64,000 nt of DNA from JBQLZO01 sp052168315 (lineage in GTDB: Bacteria; Planctomycetota; Phycisphaerae; Phycisphaerales; UBA1924), in NCBI GenBank assembly GCA_052168315.1, contig JBQLZO010000091.1, positions 62,001 to 126,000 of the forward strand, read 5' to 3'. The position numbers were made by a program, and so were the translations under genes. This document shows, in pieces, positions 15,506 to 23,323 of this stretch (the first letter of the stretch is position 1; every line of letters begins with the position of its first letter). The notes below the pieces were generated by a model. It had not been told where the DNA came from. It worked only from the letters and a program-made list of their open reading frames with translations, and searched no databases.

Positions 15506-16729
15506 TTGACGGTCAAGATGCGCAACGAATTGTCGTCGTCGGAAGTGCAGGAACTGCATGATCGCCTTGCGCGCCGGCTGGACGGGAAGATGGTGTCCAC
15601 TCTTCCGCATGTGGCGCAGAAGGTGCTCCGTCTCGTCGGCGATCCAGAGAGCTCGCTGCGCGACTATGGCGCGGTGATCAAGGCGGATCAGGCGCTGACC
15701 GCCAAGCTCATCCGGATGTCGAACTCGGCGCTGTACGCGCAGCGGAACCCGGCGACGACGATCGAGCGGGCGATGATCGTGCTCGGGCTCTCGCGTTTGA
15801 AGGCGGTGGTGCTCGGGTTCCAGCTGGTCAACGCCGGCGGCTCGGATGCGCTCTCGAAGCGCCGCTGGAGCGAGGCGGTGATGCGTGGTTGGCTGGCGCA
15901 CGCCATCACTTCTGAGTTCAGCGCCGGGCTGGCGGGCGAGGCGTTCATCATCGGGCTGATGCTCGACAGCGGCGTGCCGCTGATGGCCCAGCTGCTGGGC
16001 GAGAAGTACACGGATCTCGTGTCGTCGGACCTGGCGCCCGGGAAAGCGTTCGCGATCGAGAACACGCGGCTGCCGTTCACGCACGCGGATGTCGGCGCGG
16101 CAATGGCCAAGGTCTGGAACTTCCCGTCATCGCTTGCGGTGCCGATCGCACGGCATCACGACACGCTCTCGACTCCGGACCTGACCGACTCGGAGCAGCT
16201 GCTCCGCAGCGCGGCGTACTACACGGGCTCGGTCGATCTCTCGCACGCGCGGGACGGGGATGAGCCGGATGCGGATCGGTTCCTCCCATCGGTGGCCCAG
16301 CGGGTGTTCGGGATCCCACGGGAGCGGCTCCAGGCGATCATCCACCGCGCGTGCGATGACTACGCGGCGACGCGCGAGATGTTCGGCACGGCGATCGACC
16401 AGAACTTCGAAGTGGACTCGCTGCTCCGAGAGGCGAACGAGTCTCTGATCCGCCAGGTCGATGAGCTCGTGGCGCGGATCGGCACCCACGCCGACGACTC
16501 CGGGGTCCGGACGCTGGAGGCGTGCGGGCGGCGGTTGATGTTCTCGCTGGTCGGGCCGGGGCGCCTCCGCGCGGTGGTCACGGACACGGAGGGCAAGCCG
16601 CTGTTCGTGGACGAGGTGATGCCGATGCAGCAGTCGGTGGGGGAGCTGCGCTCGGCGCTGCTGCTCGAAGAGGCGGGCGAGCACGAGTTCGCGGCCCTCC
16701 TGGACCAGATCAGGTCGCTGGCGGCCTGA
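15506..16729 (+). CDS. HDOD-domain signalling protein
   Basis: A 407-residue cytoplasmic protein. The HDOD domain (about residues 30-230) begins LPHVAQKVLRLVGDPESS, includes IKADQALTAKLIRMSNSALY and AMIVLGLSRLKAVVLG, and resembles an HD phosphohydrolase domain that has lost its metal ligands. Such domains usually relay two-component or c-di-GMP signals. The C-terminal 150 residues are helical without a recognised domain. The TTG at 15506 has GAGGAGGC about 6 nt upstream and is preferred to the ATG four codons later. It is divergent from the parA-type gene across 210 nt. Confidence 0.8.
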   Translation: MTVKMRNELSSSEVQELHDRLARRLDGKMVSTLPHVAQKVLRLVGDPESSLRDYGAVIKADQALTAKLIRMSNSALYAQRNPATTIERAMIVLGLSRLKAVVLGFQLVNAGGSDALSKRRWSEAVMRGWLAHAITSEFSAGLAGEAFIIGLMLDSGVPLMAQLLGEKYTDLVSSDLAPGKAFAIENTRLPFTHADVGAAMAKVWNFPSSLAVPIARHHDTLSTPDLTDSEQLLRSAAYYTGSVDLSHARDGDEPDADRFLPSVAQRVFGIPRERLQAIIHRACDDYAATREMFGTAIDQNFEVDSLLREANESLIRQVDELVARIGTHADDSGVRTLEACGRRLMFSLVGPGRLRAVVTDTEGKPLFVDEVMPMQQSVGELRSALLLEEAGEHEFAALLDQIRSLAA

Positions 16730-16749
16730 GCGAGATCGGGCGGGGCGGC

Positions 16750-16755
16750 TACCGT
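16750..16755 (+). promoter_or_regulatory. -10-like hexamer for leaderless recO
   Basis: TACCGT, five nt (CTGGC), then the GTG start codon. Confidence 0.35.
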
Positions 16756-16760
16756 CTGGC

Positions 16761-17543
16761 GTGGCCAGCCTTGTCGATGATGCGATCGTGCTCCGCTGCT
16801 GGGAGTTCTCCGAGACCTCCCAGACGGTGGCGATGCTGTGCCGCTCCCACGGGATGCTCCGCGGGCTGGGCAAGGGATCGCGGCGCGAGCGCGCGCCGTT
16901 CTCAGGGGGGTTCGAGCCGGGGACGCGCGGGCAGATTGTGGCGATCGTCAAGCCATCGACCGAGCTGGCGACCCTGACGGAGTGGGATCTGCGCCGGGTC
17001 TACTGGGCATCGCGCCGGAGCTGGATGGGCCACCGGGCGGTCCTGTGCCTGCTGGACTCGGTGCGTCATGCGGTGACGGATGCGGATCCCCATCCGGCGC
17101 TGTTCGATGCGCTCGATGCGGCCTTGGGCGGGATGGAGTCGGTCGGGACACCGGAGGGCGTGCTCGGCTGGCTGCTGGCGGGCCAGTGGGCGCTGCTCGT
17201 TGAGACGGGGTATCGCCCTCGGCTTCGGAGCGGTGCGAACGGCGCTGTCCGCGGGCGGCTGTGGTTCGATCCCGAGACGGGGTCGATCGTCGGCGGGCGC
17301 GGCGATGCGCCGCGCCTGAACGCGTACTGGGCGGTGAGAGGAGCGACGGTGGAGGCGTTGTCGCGGCTGGGGGAGGATGGTGGCGCCGACGCATCACGCA
17401 TGCCGGAGGCGCTGGATGGGCTCGATGAGCGGACTCTGCTGGGGGCCAACCGGCTGCTGGCGTCGTACCTGCGCGAGGTGCTGGGGCGCGATGTCCCGGC
17501 CGCCCGCTGGCTCGTGGGTGCGGGGGAGGGCGGGCGGCGATAG
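16761..17543 (+). CDS. recO: DNA repair protein RecO
   Basis: A 260-residue recombination mediator that helps load RecA on SSB-coated DNA in the RecFOR pathway. The N-terminal OB-fold opens with DDAIVLRCWEFSETSQTVAM and the typical glycine-rich GMLRGLGKGSRRERAPF. A helical C-terminal domain follows. The four-Cys zinc site found in some RecO proteins is absent. GTG start with no Shine-Dalgarno, 31 nt after the HDOD gene. Sequence is divergent, but the N-terminal signature and length support the call. Confidence 0.8.
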   Translation: MASLVDDAIVLRCWEFSETSQTVAMLCRSHGMLRGLGKGSRRERAPFSGGFEPGTRGQIVAIVKPSTELATLTEWDLRRVYWASRRSWMGHRAVLCLLDSVRHAVTDADPHPALFDALDAALGGMESVGTPEGVLGWLLAGQWALLVETGYRPRLRSGANGAVRGRLWFDPETGSIVGGRGDAPRLNAYWAVRGATVEALSRLGEDGGADASRMPEALDGLDERTLLGANRLLASYLREVLGRDVPAARWLVGAGEGGRR

Positions 17544-17595
17544 ACTCGCCGTTCGGGGTTCCGACGGGTGGGTCGGGGGATCCCCCGTGACGATC

Positions 17596-18531
17596 ATGCG
17601 CGTGAACGAAGACGAGCCACAGCCCGTGCAAGATGATCCCGCGGATCCGGCGGGCCCGCTGGCGTCGTGCCCGCGTCCGGTGACGGCGTCGGCGCATGAT
17701 CGCGTCACCGGCGTTGACATCCGGATCGACCGGCTCGGTTCGGGCGACCCCATCGTGTTCCTCAACGGCCTGCTCGGGCAGAACGAGCAGTGGTTCGGCG
17801 TGCTTGGCCCGATCGCCGCGCGCGGCGAGTGCGTGTTGATCCAGCCGCCGCTGCTGAAAATGCGGGGCGCAGGCGGCACGGTGCTCGGCGTGACGCGGGT
17901 GGTCGAGTCGGTGCTGGATGCGCTGGTCGATCGTCCAGCGGTGCTGGTCGGGAACTCGCTGGGCGGGCACATGGCCCTGCGGATCGCCGCGGCGCGCCCC
18001 GATCTCGTGCGTGGGATCGCGCTGATCGGTTCCAGTGGTTTGTTCGAGAAGTCGTTCGAGCAGGGCGTGCAGCGCGACCCATCCCGCCAGTGGCTGGACG
18101 CGAAGATCCGAGAGTTGTTCGCCGATGACTCGCGGCTGGAACCGGGGCTGGTCGATCGCGTGTACGAGGAGCTGCGCAACCGCCATTCGGCGCGGGCGTT
18201 CGTGAAGCTCGGGCGATCGGCGAAGCGGGACCATCTCGGATCGCTGCTGCCCGAGGTGCGGGCGCCGGTGGAGCTGATCTGGGGGCGGCAGGATGTGGTC
18301 ACGCCGCCGAGCGTGGCCGAGGAGTTCGCCCGCCTGCTGCCGGAGGCGCGGATCCACTGGATCGATTCGTGCGGGCACGCGCCGCAGCTGGAACGCCCCG
18401 ATGCGCTGGCGCGGGCGATCGGTGGGTTCCTCGATCGGATCGGGTTCCCGCTCGCCCAGGATGCGGTGCTCGATCGCGCGCGGCGGGGCGATGGTCAGCG
18501 GTTGAGCTCGCCCATGCGGAACTCCGGATAA
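17596..18531 (+). CDS. Alpha/beta hydrolase
   Basis: A 311-residue alpha/beta-fold hydrolase. After a 35-residue Asp/Pro-rich head, IVFLNGLLGQNEQW is the oxyanion strand, LVGNSLGGHMAL gives the nucleophile Ser, WGRQDVVTPP the acidic residue and DSCGHAPQLE the His of a complete triad. Substrate unknown; lactonases, haloperoxidase-like enzymes and C-C hydrolases share this layout. No signal peptide. ATG at 17596; an in-frame GTG nine nt earlier is possible. Its last 37 bases overlap, in the opposite strand, the 3' end of the aldo/keto reductase gene. Confidence 0.82.
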   Translation: MRVNEDEPQPVQDDPADPAGPLASCPRPVTASAHDRVTGVDIRIDRLGSGDPIVFLNGLLGQNEQWFGVLGPIAARGECVLIQPPLLKMRGAGGTVLGVTRVVESVLDALVDRPAVLVGNSLGGHMALRIAAARPDLVRGIALIGSSGLFEKSFEQGVQRDPSRQWLDAKIRELFADDSRLEPGLVDRVYEELRNRHSARAFVKLGRSAKRDHLGSLLPEVRAPVELIWGRQDVVTPPSVAEEFARLLPEARIHWIDSCGHAPQLERPDALARAIGGFLDRIGFPLAQDAVLDRARRGDGQRLSSPMRNSG

Positions 18532-19535
18532 CGCGTGCCCGCGGCGATGCCCTCCGGGGGGAACTCTTGTGAGATCAGCGCCATGTCCTCGGCATCGAGC
18601 CTGATGTCGGCCGCACCGGCGTTCTGTTCGAGGTACGCGCGGCGCTTGGTGCCCGGGATGGGAATGACGCCCCGGTCCGGCGCGCCGGCGGTTCGGTGCG
18701 CGTCGTACACGCCGTTGGCGTGCGTGATTACCCACGCCAGTGCGAGCTGGGCGGGGGTGCACCCCTTCGCGTCCGCCAACCGCCTGACGCTGGCGGCGAG
18801 CCGCTGGTTGAGCGAGAAGTTCTCGCCCTGGAACCTCGGGGTCTTGTGGCGATAGTCGTTCTCGGGAAGGGCCTGGAGATCGTCCACGGTTGCGGTGAGC
18901 ATGCCGCGCCCGAGCGGGGCGTAGGGGACGAAGGTGATGCCAAGCTCAGCACAGGTCGGGATCACGGTCGTCTCGAGATCGCGCGTCCACAGGGAGTACT
19001 CTGATTGCACCGCGGCGATGGGGTGCACCGCGTGGGCGCGCCGGATGGTCTGCGGGGCGGCTTCGGAGAGCCCGATGGCGCGGACCTTGCCGGCCTCGAC
19101 CAGGCGGGCCATCGCGCCGACCGTGTCCTCGATCGGGACCTTGTCATCGACACGGTGCAGGTAGTAGAGGTCGATGGTCTCGACGCCCAGACGCCCGAGG
19201 GAGTCATCACAGCGGGCGGGGACGATCCCCGGGGAGGCGTCGACGCCCTTCCACGCGCCGGACGAATCGCGCACCAGCCCGAACTTCGTGGCGATGACAG
19301 CCCGCTCGCGGCGTCCTGCCAGCGCCCTACCCAGCAGCGACTCGTTGGCGCCGATGCCGTACACATCGGCGGTGTCGAAGAAGTCGATCCCGAGTTCGAT
19401 CGCCCGATGGATCGTGGCGATCGACTCGGCATCGTTCGGAGTGCCGTAGAAGTCGGACATGCCCATGCATCCGAGCCCGAGCGTGGGGATCGAGATGCCG
19501 GTGCGGCCCAGGGTGGTTCGTGCGATCGTGGTCAT
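18495..19535 (-). CDS. Aldo/keto reductase
   Basis: A 346-residue NADPH-dependent TIM-barrel oxidoreductase. It opens TTLGRTGISIPTLGLGCMGMS, with the catalytic DTADVYG (Asp, Tyr55-type), KFGL lysine and DLYYLHRVD histidine. IPIPGTKRRAYLEQN near the end is the NADP-phosphate pocket. The overall wording is of the AKR13/YajO-like group that reduces aldehydes and sugars. ATG at 19535; an in-frame stretch upstream lacks conservation. The 3' end overlaps the convergent hydrolase gene. Confidence 0.9.
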   Translation of the reverse strand: MTTIARTTLGRTGISIPTLGLGCMGMSDFYGTPNDAESIATIHRAIELGIDFFDTADVYGIGANESLLGRALAGRRERAVIATKFGLVRDSSGAWKGVDASPGIVPARCDDSLGRLGVETIDLYYLHRVDDKVPIEDTVGAMARLVEAGKVRAIGLSEAAPQTIRRAHAVHPIAAVQSEYSLWTRDLETTVIPTCAELGITFVPYAPLGRGMLTATVDDLQALPENDYRHKTPRFQGENFSLNQRLAASVRRLADAKGCTPAQLALAWVITHANGVYDAHRTAGAPDRGVIPIPGTKRRAYLEQNAGAADIRLDAEDMALISQEFPPEGIAAGTRYPEFRMGELNR

Positions 19536-19608
19536 GTGCGCTCGGTGTGAAGGGTGCGGGTGGAAAGCGATCTCCGGCGGCGGTGCGGCGGATACGGCAT
19601 TGCGGGAC

Positions 19609-20712
19609 TCAGCGTCCGAGGAAGCGGACGCGGATCGCATCCCATTCGGGCGCGTTGATCTGTTCGAGGATGGCCTGGTTGATCGGATCGCGGAGATCGG
19701 ACTCCGACGGGACGGCGAACGCGTAGTCCTGGCGATCGAGCGTGCCGGGGAGCAGGACGACCTGATCGGGGAACCGCGTGGCCGCGATGTGCCCGAGGAT
19801 GGGGCGATCGTTGACGGCCGCGTCGGCCCGCCCGTCTGCGACGGCTTCCGTGGCCTCGATGGCGTTGTCGAACAGGACCGGCGATGCGCCGATCGACACG
19901 GCGTACTGCTCGGAGGTCGATCCCTCGACCACGGCGATCCGCTTGCCGATCAGGTCCTCCGGGCCCCGGATCGATGCGCCGAGGCTGTCGACCGTGAGCG
20001 CCGAAGCGATCGCGGCGGTAAACGACGAGATGATGATGACGCTGGCGAACATCCAGATGAAGGTCACGATGCGTCCCGGGAGCGTGGTGGGCGCCTTGTC
20101 GCCGTACCCGACGGTGGTCATGGTGACGGCCGAGAACCAGAAGCCCTTGGCGACCCCATCGACGGGCGAGCCGCCGAAGTGCGCGGCGTTCTTCTTCCGT
20201 TCGAAGCACCAGACGATGATCCCGACCGCGAGCAGCAGGATGCCCAGCGCGCCGATGGCCTGGAGGAACTCGGGCGAGAGCAGGGCCCCGAGCACGGCGA
20301 CGATGAGGCTCGAACGATCGCCAGCCGGCGCTGCGATCGCGAGACCGGAGACCAGGTAGGGATGGCAGAAGTCGACCCGGCGCTCGCGTTCCGGCGTCAC
20401 GGTCAGTGCCGCGACGGCGAGGTCGGCGCTCCCGGATTCGAGGTCCGCGAGCATGTCCGGGATGGTGCGCTCGGTGATGGTGTACTCGAACCCGAGGTCC
20501 TCCGAGACCTGTTCGAGCAGGTGGATCGTCAGTCCCCGCCACTGGTCATCCTCGCCGATGCTGTTGAACGGCGGCGCGATGTTGGGAACCACTCGCAGGA
20601 TTTCGGGTTCGCTCGGCTCGGGCTGCTGCCGGGCCGCGAGCGCTGGGGTGTGCGTGAGAGATGCGGCGAGCAGGGCGATCGCGAGCGTCATCGGTCCGAT
20701 CGGGATGCGCAT
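19609..20712 (-). CDS. GluR0-like ligand-gated potassium channel
   Basis: A 367-residue membrane protein combining a periplasmic amino-acid-binding module with an ion pore. Residues 1-27 are a signal peptide. Lobe 1 (35-130) contains SGSADLAVAALTVTPERERRVDF, the usual ligand-carboxylate Arg segment. Then come a first helix (about 150-170), a re-entrant loop with the K+ selectivity filter TTVGYGD (199-205), a second helix (213-240), and lobe 2 (250-367). This order is that of prokaryotic glutamate receptor channels such as GluR0. The ligand is probably an amino acid. Stands alone; no Shine-Dalgarno decides the start beyond AAGGACAG upstream. Confidence 0.88.
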   Translation of the reverse strand: MRIPIGPMTLAIALLAASLTHTPALAARQQPEPSEPEILRVVPNIAPPFNSIGEDDQWRGLTIHLLEQVSEDLGFEYTITERTIPDMLADLESGSADLAVAALTVTPERERRVDFCHPYLVSGLAIAAPAGDRSSLIVAVLGALLSPEFLQAIGALGILLLAVGIIVWCFERKKNAAHFGGSPVDGVAKGFWFSAVTMTTVGYGDKAPTTLPGRIVTFIWMFASVIIISSFTAAIASALTVDSLGASIRGPEDLIGKRIAVVEGSTSEQYAVSIGASPVLFDNAIEATEAVADGRADAAVNDRPILGHIAATRFPDQVVLLPGTLDRQDYAFAVPSESDLRDPINQAILEQINAPEWDAIRVRFLGR

Positions 20713-20744
20713 CTGTGCTGTCCTTTCGGTCTTGCGTTCGGTAG

Positions 20745-21551
20745 TCAGAATCTCTTGTGCGCGGGGCGCTGCCCGGGCGCGGCGACTCCGAGGATGTTCC
20801 GGGCGAGTTCGAGGTCGGCGGGGGTGGTGATCTTGATGTTCGCGGGGTCGCCCGGCACGACGACGATGCGCTCCCCGAGCGCTTCGACCAGGGCCGCATC
20901 GTCGGTCGCGGAGGAGGCCGGGTCGGCGTGGGCGCGCCGGAGCAGATCGAGCCGGAAGATCTGGGGCGTCTGGATCAGCATGAGGTTGGACCGATCGATG
21001 GTCTCGATCACCGCCCGGTGCTGCGTGGTGCGCTTGCCCGCATCGCCGAGGATGGCGTCGAGCGGGTCGACATCCGCCTCATCTGGTTCGATCGGCTCGG
21101 GCTCGACGCGCTTGATGGTCTCGGCGAGCGGGATGCCGGGGACCACGCCGGGGAACCTGCGGGCCGCTTCGAGCAGGCGATCGAAGAGCTCAGGGGCCAT
21201 GCACGGGCGGGCGGCATCGTGGATCGCGACGGTATCGATACCATCGGGCACGCCCGCCAGCGCGGCACGAACGGACTCGGATCGCGTGGTGCGCCCGCCG
21301 CGGACCAGCGTTGCCGACAGGAGCGCCAGCGCATCGCCGTGCCGGTCCTTGAACGCGTTGAACGCGTCAGCATCGTGCGGGCCGGCGACGATGATGTGGT
21401 CCACCGCGGGATGCTTGGCGAACAATTCGACGGTCCTGCGGAGCACGGGCTTCCCGCCCAGGTCCTCATCGAGCTTGTGCCGGTGGCCGCCGGCTCCGGC
21501 GTAGCGAGTTGAGGCGCCCGCGGCGGGGATGATCACGCACAGTCGTTCCAT
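20745..21551 (-). CDS. ispD: 2-C-methyl-D-erythritol 4-phosphate cytidylyltransferase
   Basis: A 268-residue enzyme of the non-mevalonate isoprenoid pathway: MEP + CTP gives CDP-ME. VIIPAAGASTRYAG is the CTP-binding glycine loop, followed by a KLDEDLGGKPVL lysine, RGGRTTRSESVRAAL, IHDAARPC and QTPQIFRLDLL, all IspD signatures. An insert of about 20 acidic residues (EPEPIEPDEADVDPLD) enlarges the protein over the usual 230. ATG with TACCAT 6 nt upstream. Not fused to IspF, which is not in the window. Confidence 0.93.
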   Translation of the reverse strand: MERLCVIIPAAGASTRYAGAGGHRHKLDEDLGGKPVLRRTVELFAKHPAVDHIIVAGPHDADAFNAFKDRHGDALALLSATLVRGGRTTRSESVRAALAGVPDGIDTVAIHDAARPCMAPELFDRLLEAARRFPGVVPGIPLAETIKRVEPEPIEPDEADVDPLDAILGDAGKRTTQHRAVIETIDRSNLMLIQTPQIFRLDLLRRAHADPASSATDDAALVEALGERIVVVPGDPANIKITTPADLELARNILGVAAPGQRPAHKRF

Positions 21552-21557
21552 GCGGTG

Positions 21558-21563
21558 ATGGTA
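21558..21563 (-). promoter_or_regulatory. -10-like hexamer for leaderless ispD
   Basis: Minus-strand TACCAT, six nt, then ATG; identical in form to the site before the lipoprotein at 2110. Confidence 0.45.
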
Positions 21564-21612
21564 CGGTCGTCGGCGTCCGGACGCGGTGATCCTCGCCGTT
21601 GGCGCGAACGAG

Positions 21613-21618
21613 TATCAT
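21613..21618 (+). promoter_or_regulatory. -10-like hexamer for leaderless methyltransferase mRNA
   Basis: TATCAT, five nt, then the ATG at 21624. Confidence 0.4.
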
Positions 21619-21623
21619 CGTGG

Positions 21624-22331
21624 ATGGACAATTCGAAGGAAGCCCGGGGGAACAGCGCATCATCGGATGAGGAGCGTGAGTCTCGCTCGTACCTCCGTCC
21701 GTATGCCGACGCGACGCGCCGGCACGGCGCCCGATTCGAGGCCACGCTGTGGCAGAACCAGCAGAAGCAGAGCGATCGGTTCAGGGTGATCTCGGAGATG
21801 GTCGACCTGAACGGGAAGCGCGTGCTCGATGCGGGCGCTGGGCTCGGTGACTTCGCCGATTGGATGCGCCGCCATCGCGTGCGGTACCGGGCGTATGTCG
21901 GGATCGAAGGGATCGCCGAGCTGGCCGAGCGGGCGGGCGCTCGGGGGCTCAAGCGGGCGGCGATGTGCGTCGAGGACTTCGCGCACGACGATGGCGCGTT
22001 CGGTGAACGGGTGTGGCCGGGCGCTGCCGTGCCGGTGGGGCCGGCCCGCCCGGATGTGATCGTGTTCTCGGGATCGCTGAACACCTTCCGCTGGCCCGAT
22101 CCGCTGCCCGTGCTGGAGCGAGCGTGGGATGGATGCGTGGTGGGCGTGGCGTTCAACTTCCTGAACTCGCGGCATCGCCCGGGCGTGAACGATCCCGGGT
22201 CCGGCCAGCCGGCGTGGCGGTTCGATCCGCTCGCGCTCCTTGATTGGGCGATGGAGCGGACCTCGCGCGTGCGATACCGGCAGGACTACTTCGATGGTCA
22301 CGACGCGACGATCGTGATGGAGCGATGGTGA
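21624..22331 (+). CDS. Class I SAM-dependent methyltransferase
   Basis: A 235-residue Rossmann-fold methyltransferase. VLDAGAGLGDFADW (residues about 67-80) is motif I for SAM and YVGIEGI the acidic motif II. DVIVFSGSLNTFRWPDP is the motif IV/post-IV region. The N-terminal 20 residues are hydrophilic and acidic. Substrate unknown. It is divergent from ispD and precedes, tail to tail with a 23-nt gap, the UbiA-like gene. Start chosen from the TATCAT hexamer; a longer in-frame version overlaps the ispD promoter. Confidence 0.78.
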   Translation: MDNSKEARGNSASSDEERESRSYLRPYADATRRHGARFEATLWQNQQKQSDRFRVISEMVDLNGKRVLDAGAGLGDFADWMRRHRVRYRAYVGIEGIAELAERAGARGLKRAAMCVEDFAHDDGAFGERVWPGAAVPVGPARPDVIVFSGSLNTFRWPDPLPVLERAWDGCVVGVAFNFLNSRHRPGVNDPGSGQPAWRFDPLALLDWAMERTSRVRYRQDYFDGHDATIVMERW

Positions 22332-22354
22332 GGGGTGCGCGGGCACATGGGGGC

Positions 22355-23245
22355 TCAGACCATGGCGACCCACAGGGCGATGGTGGCCGCGGCCCACCAG
22401 AGGGTCACAGCGATCGCGTCGGCGCGGGCCGAGAGGAGCCAATTGGAAGCGATCGCGCCGGCGCCAAGGATGGTCGGGACGGCGAATCCCCAGGCGCTGG
22501 ACTGGACACCGATCCCCGCCATGGCGATTGCCGCGATCTGCCACAGCGCCAGCATCGTCAGCCCCCCGAGGCGGCCGAGCGCTGTCGGCGTGGTGCGATA
22601 CCCGGCGGCGAGGTCGCGGCCTTCATCGCGGATCAGGCACGACAGGATCATGACACCGAAACCGAGGAGGGTGAGCAGGGCGAGCTGGGTGATCTCTGGA
22701 TGGGCGAGGAGGGTCGGGCGGACCTCGCTCTCCGGCACTCCGGATTCGATCCCCTCGGCGCGGGCCGCACGAGCGGCGAGGGTCACGGCGTGGGCGACGA
22801 TCAGGGTGGGCACGATCGCCGCGGCGAGCGGGACGACGAATTCAGCGAGCCAGTAGCGATTCCGCCCATCGAGCCGCATCTCGACCCATGTGATCAGCAG
22901 GAGGATGAACCAGGCGAGCAGCGCCCACCGCCCGGGCAGGGGCGAGACGCCCAGCAGGGCCAGCGCCGCGACGAGGGCGAGACCCGCGATGAGGGTCCGC
23001 AGAGGGATCAGCGTGTCCAGCGACCACGCGTGGCGATCGGAGCGCAGCGCGAGTCTGGGGGCCTTGCATCGTTCGAGCAGCGAGACATCGGCCAGCAGGC
23101 CCCAGAAGAGGATGAGCAGCGATCCCGCGACAAGCATGACCCAGCCGCCGGACCCTTCCAACCGCGCGAGCGACCACAGCAGCGGCCACAGCAGGAGGAG
23201 AATCGGCCAGCGGATGGAACCCAATGCGCGCAGCAGTCGACCCAT
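22355..23245 (-). CDS. UbiA-like polytopic membrane protein
   Basis: A 296-residue protein with eight or nine predicted membrane helices. The segment IRDEGRDLAAGYRTTPTALGRLGG resembles the second Asp-rich loop of UbiA-type prenyltransferases, and the protein begins RALGSIRWP like that family; however, the first NDxxD motif is degraded to LADVSLLERCK, so activity is doubtful. A TAGACT hexamer sits 8 nt before the ATG. Function unassigned; a divergent or inactive intramembrane prenyltransferase is the best guess. Confidence 0.5.
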   Translation of the reverse strand: MGRLLRALGSIRWPILLLLWPLLWSLARLEGSGGWVMLVAGSLLILFWGLLADVSLLERCKAPRLALRSDRHAWSLDTLIPLRTLIAGLALVAALALLGVSPLPGRWALLAWFILLLITWVEMRLDGRNRYWLAEFVVPLAAAIVPTLIVAHAVTLAARAARAEGIESGVPESEVRPTLLAHPEITQLALLTLLGFGVMILSCLIRDEGRDLAAGYRTTPTALGRLGGLTMLALWQIAAIAMAGIGVQSSAWGFAVPTILGAGAIASNWLLSARADAIAVTLWWAAATIALWVAMV

Positions 23246-23323
23246 GGCGAGCCAGTCTATCGGCAGGAGCCGGCTCGGGTCGGGTGGATCGGGGTCGAGG
23301 GCGAAGCCGAGGCAGGGGCGGCC

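Noticed and set aside
16948..18762. Minus-strand open frame of about 600 codons
   Set aside because: Arg/Pro/His-rich shadow of recO and the alpha/beta hydrolase, both of which have clear motifs.
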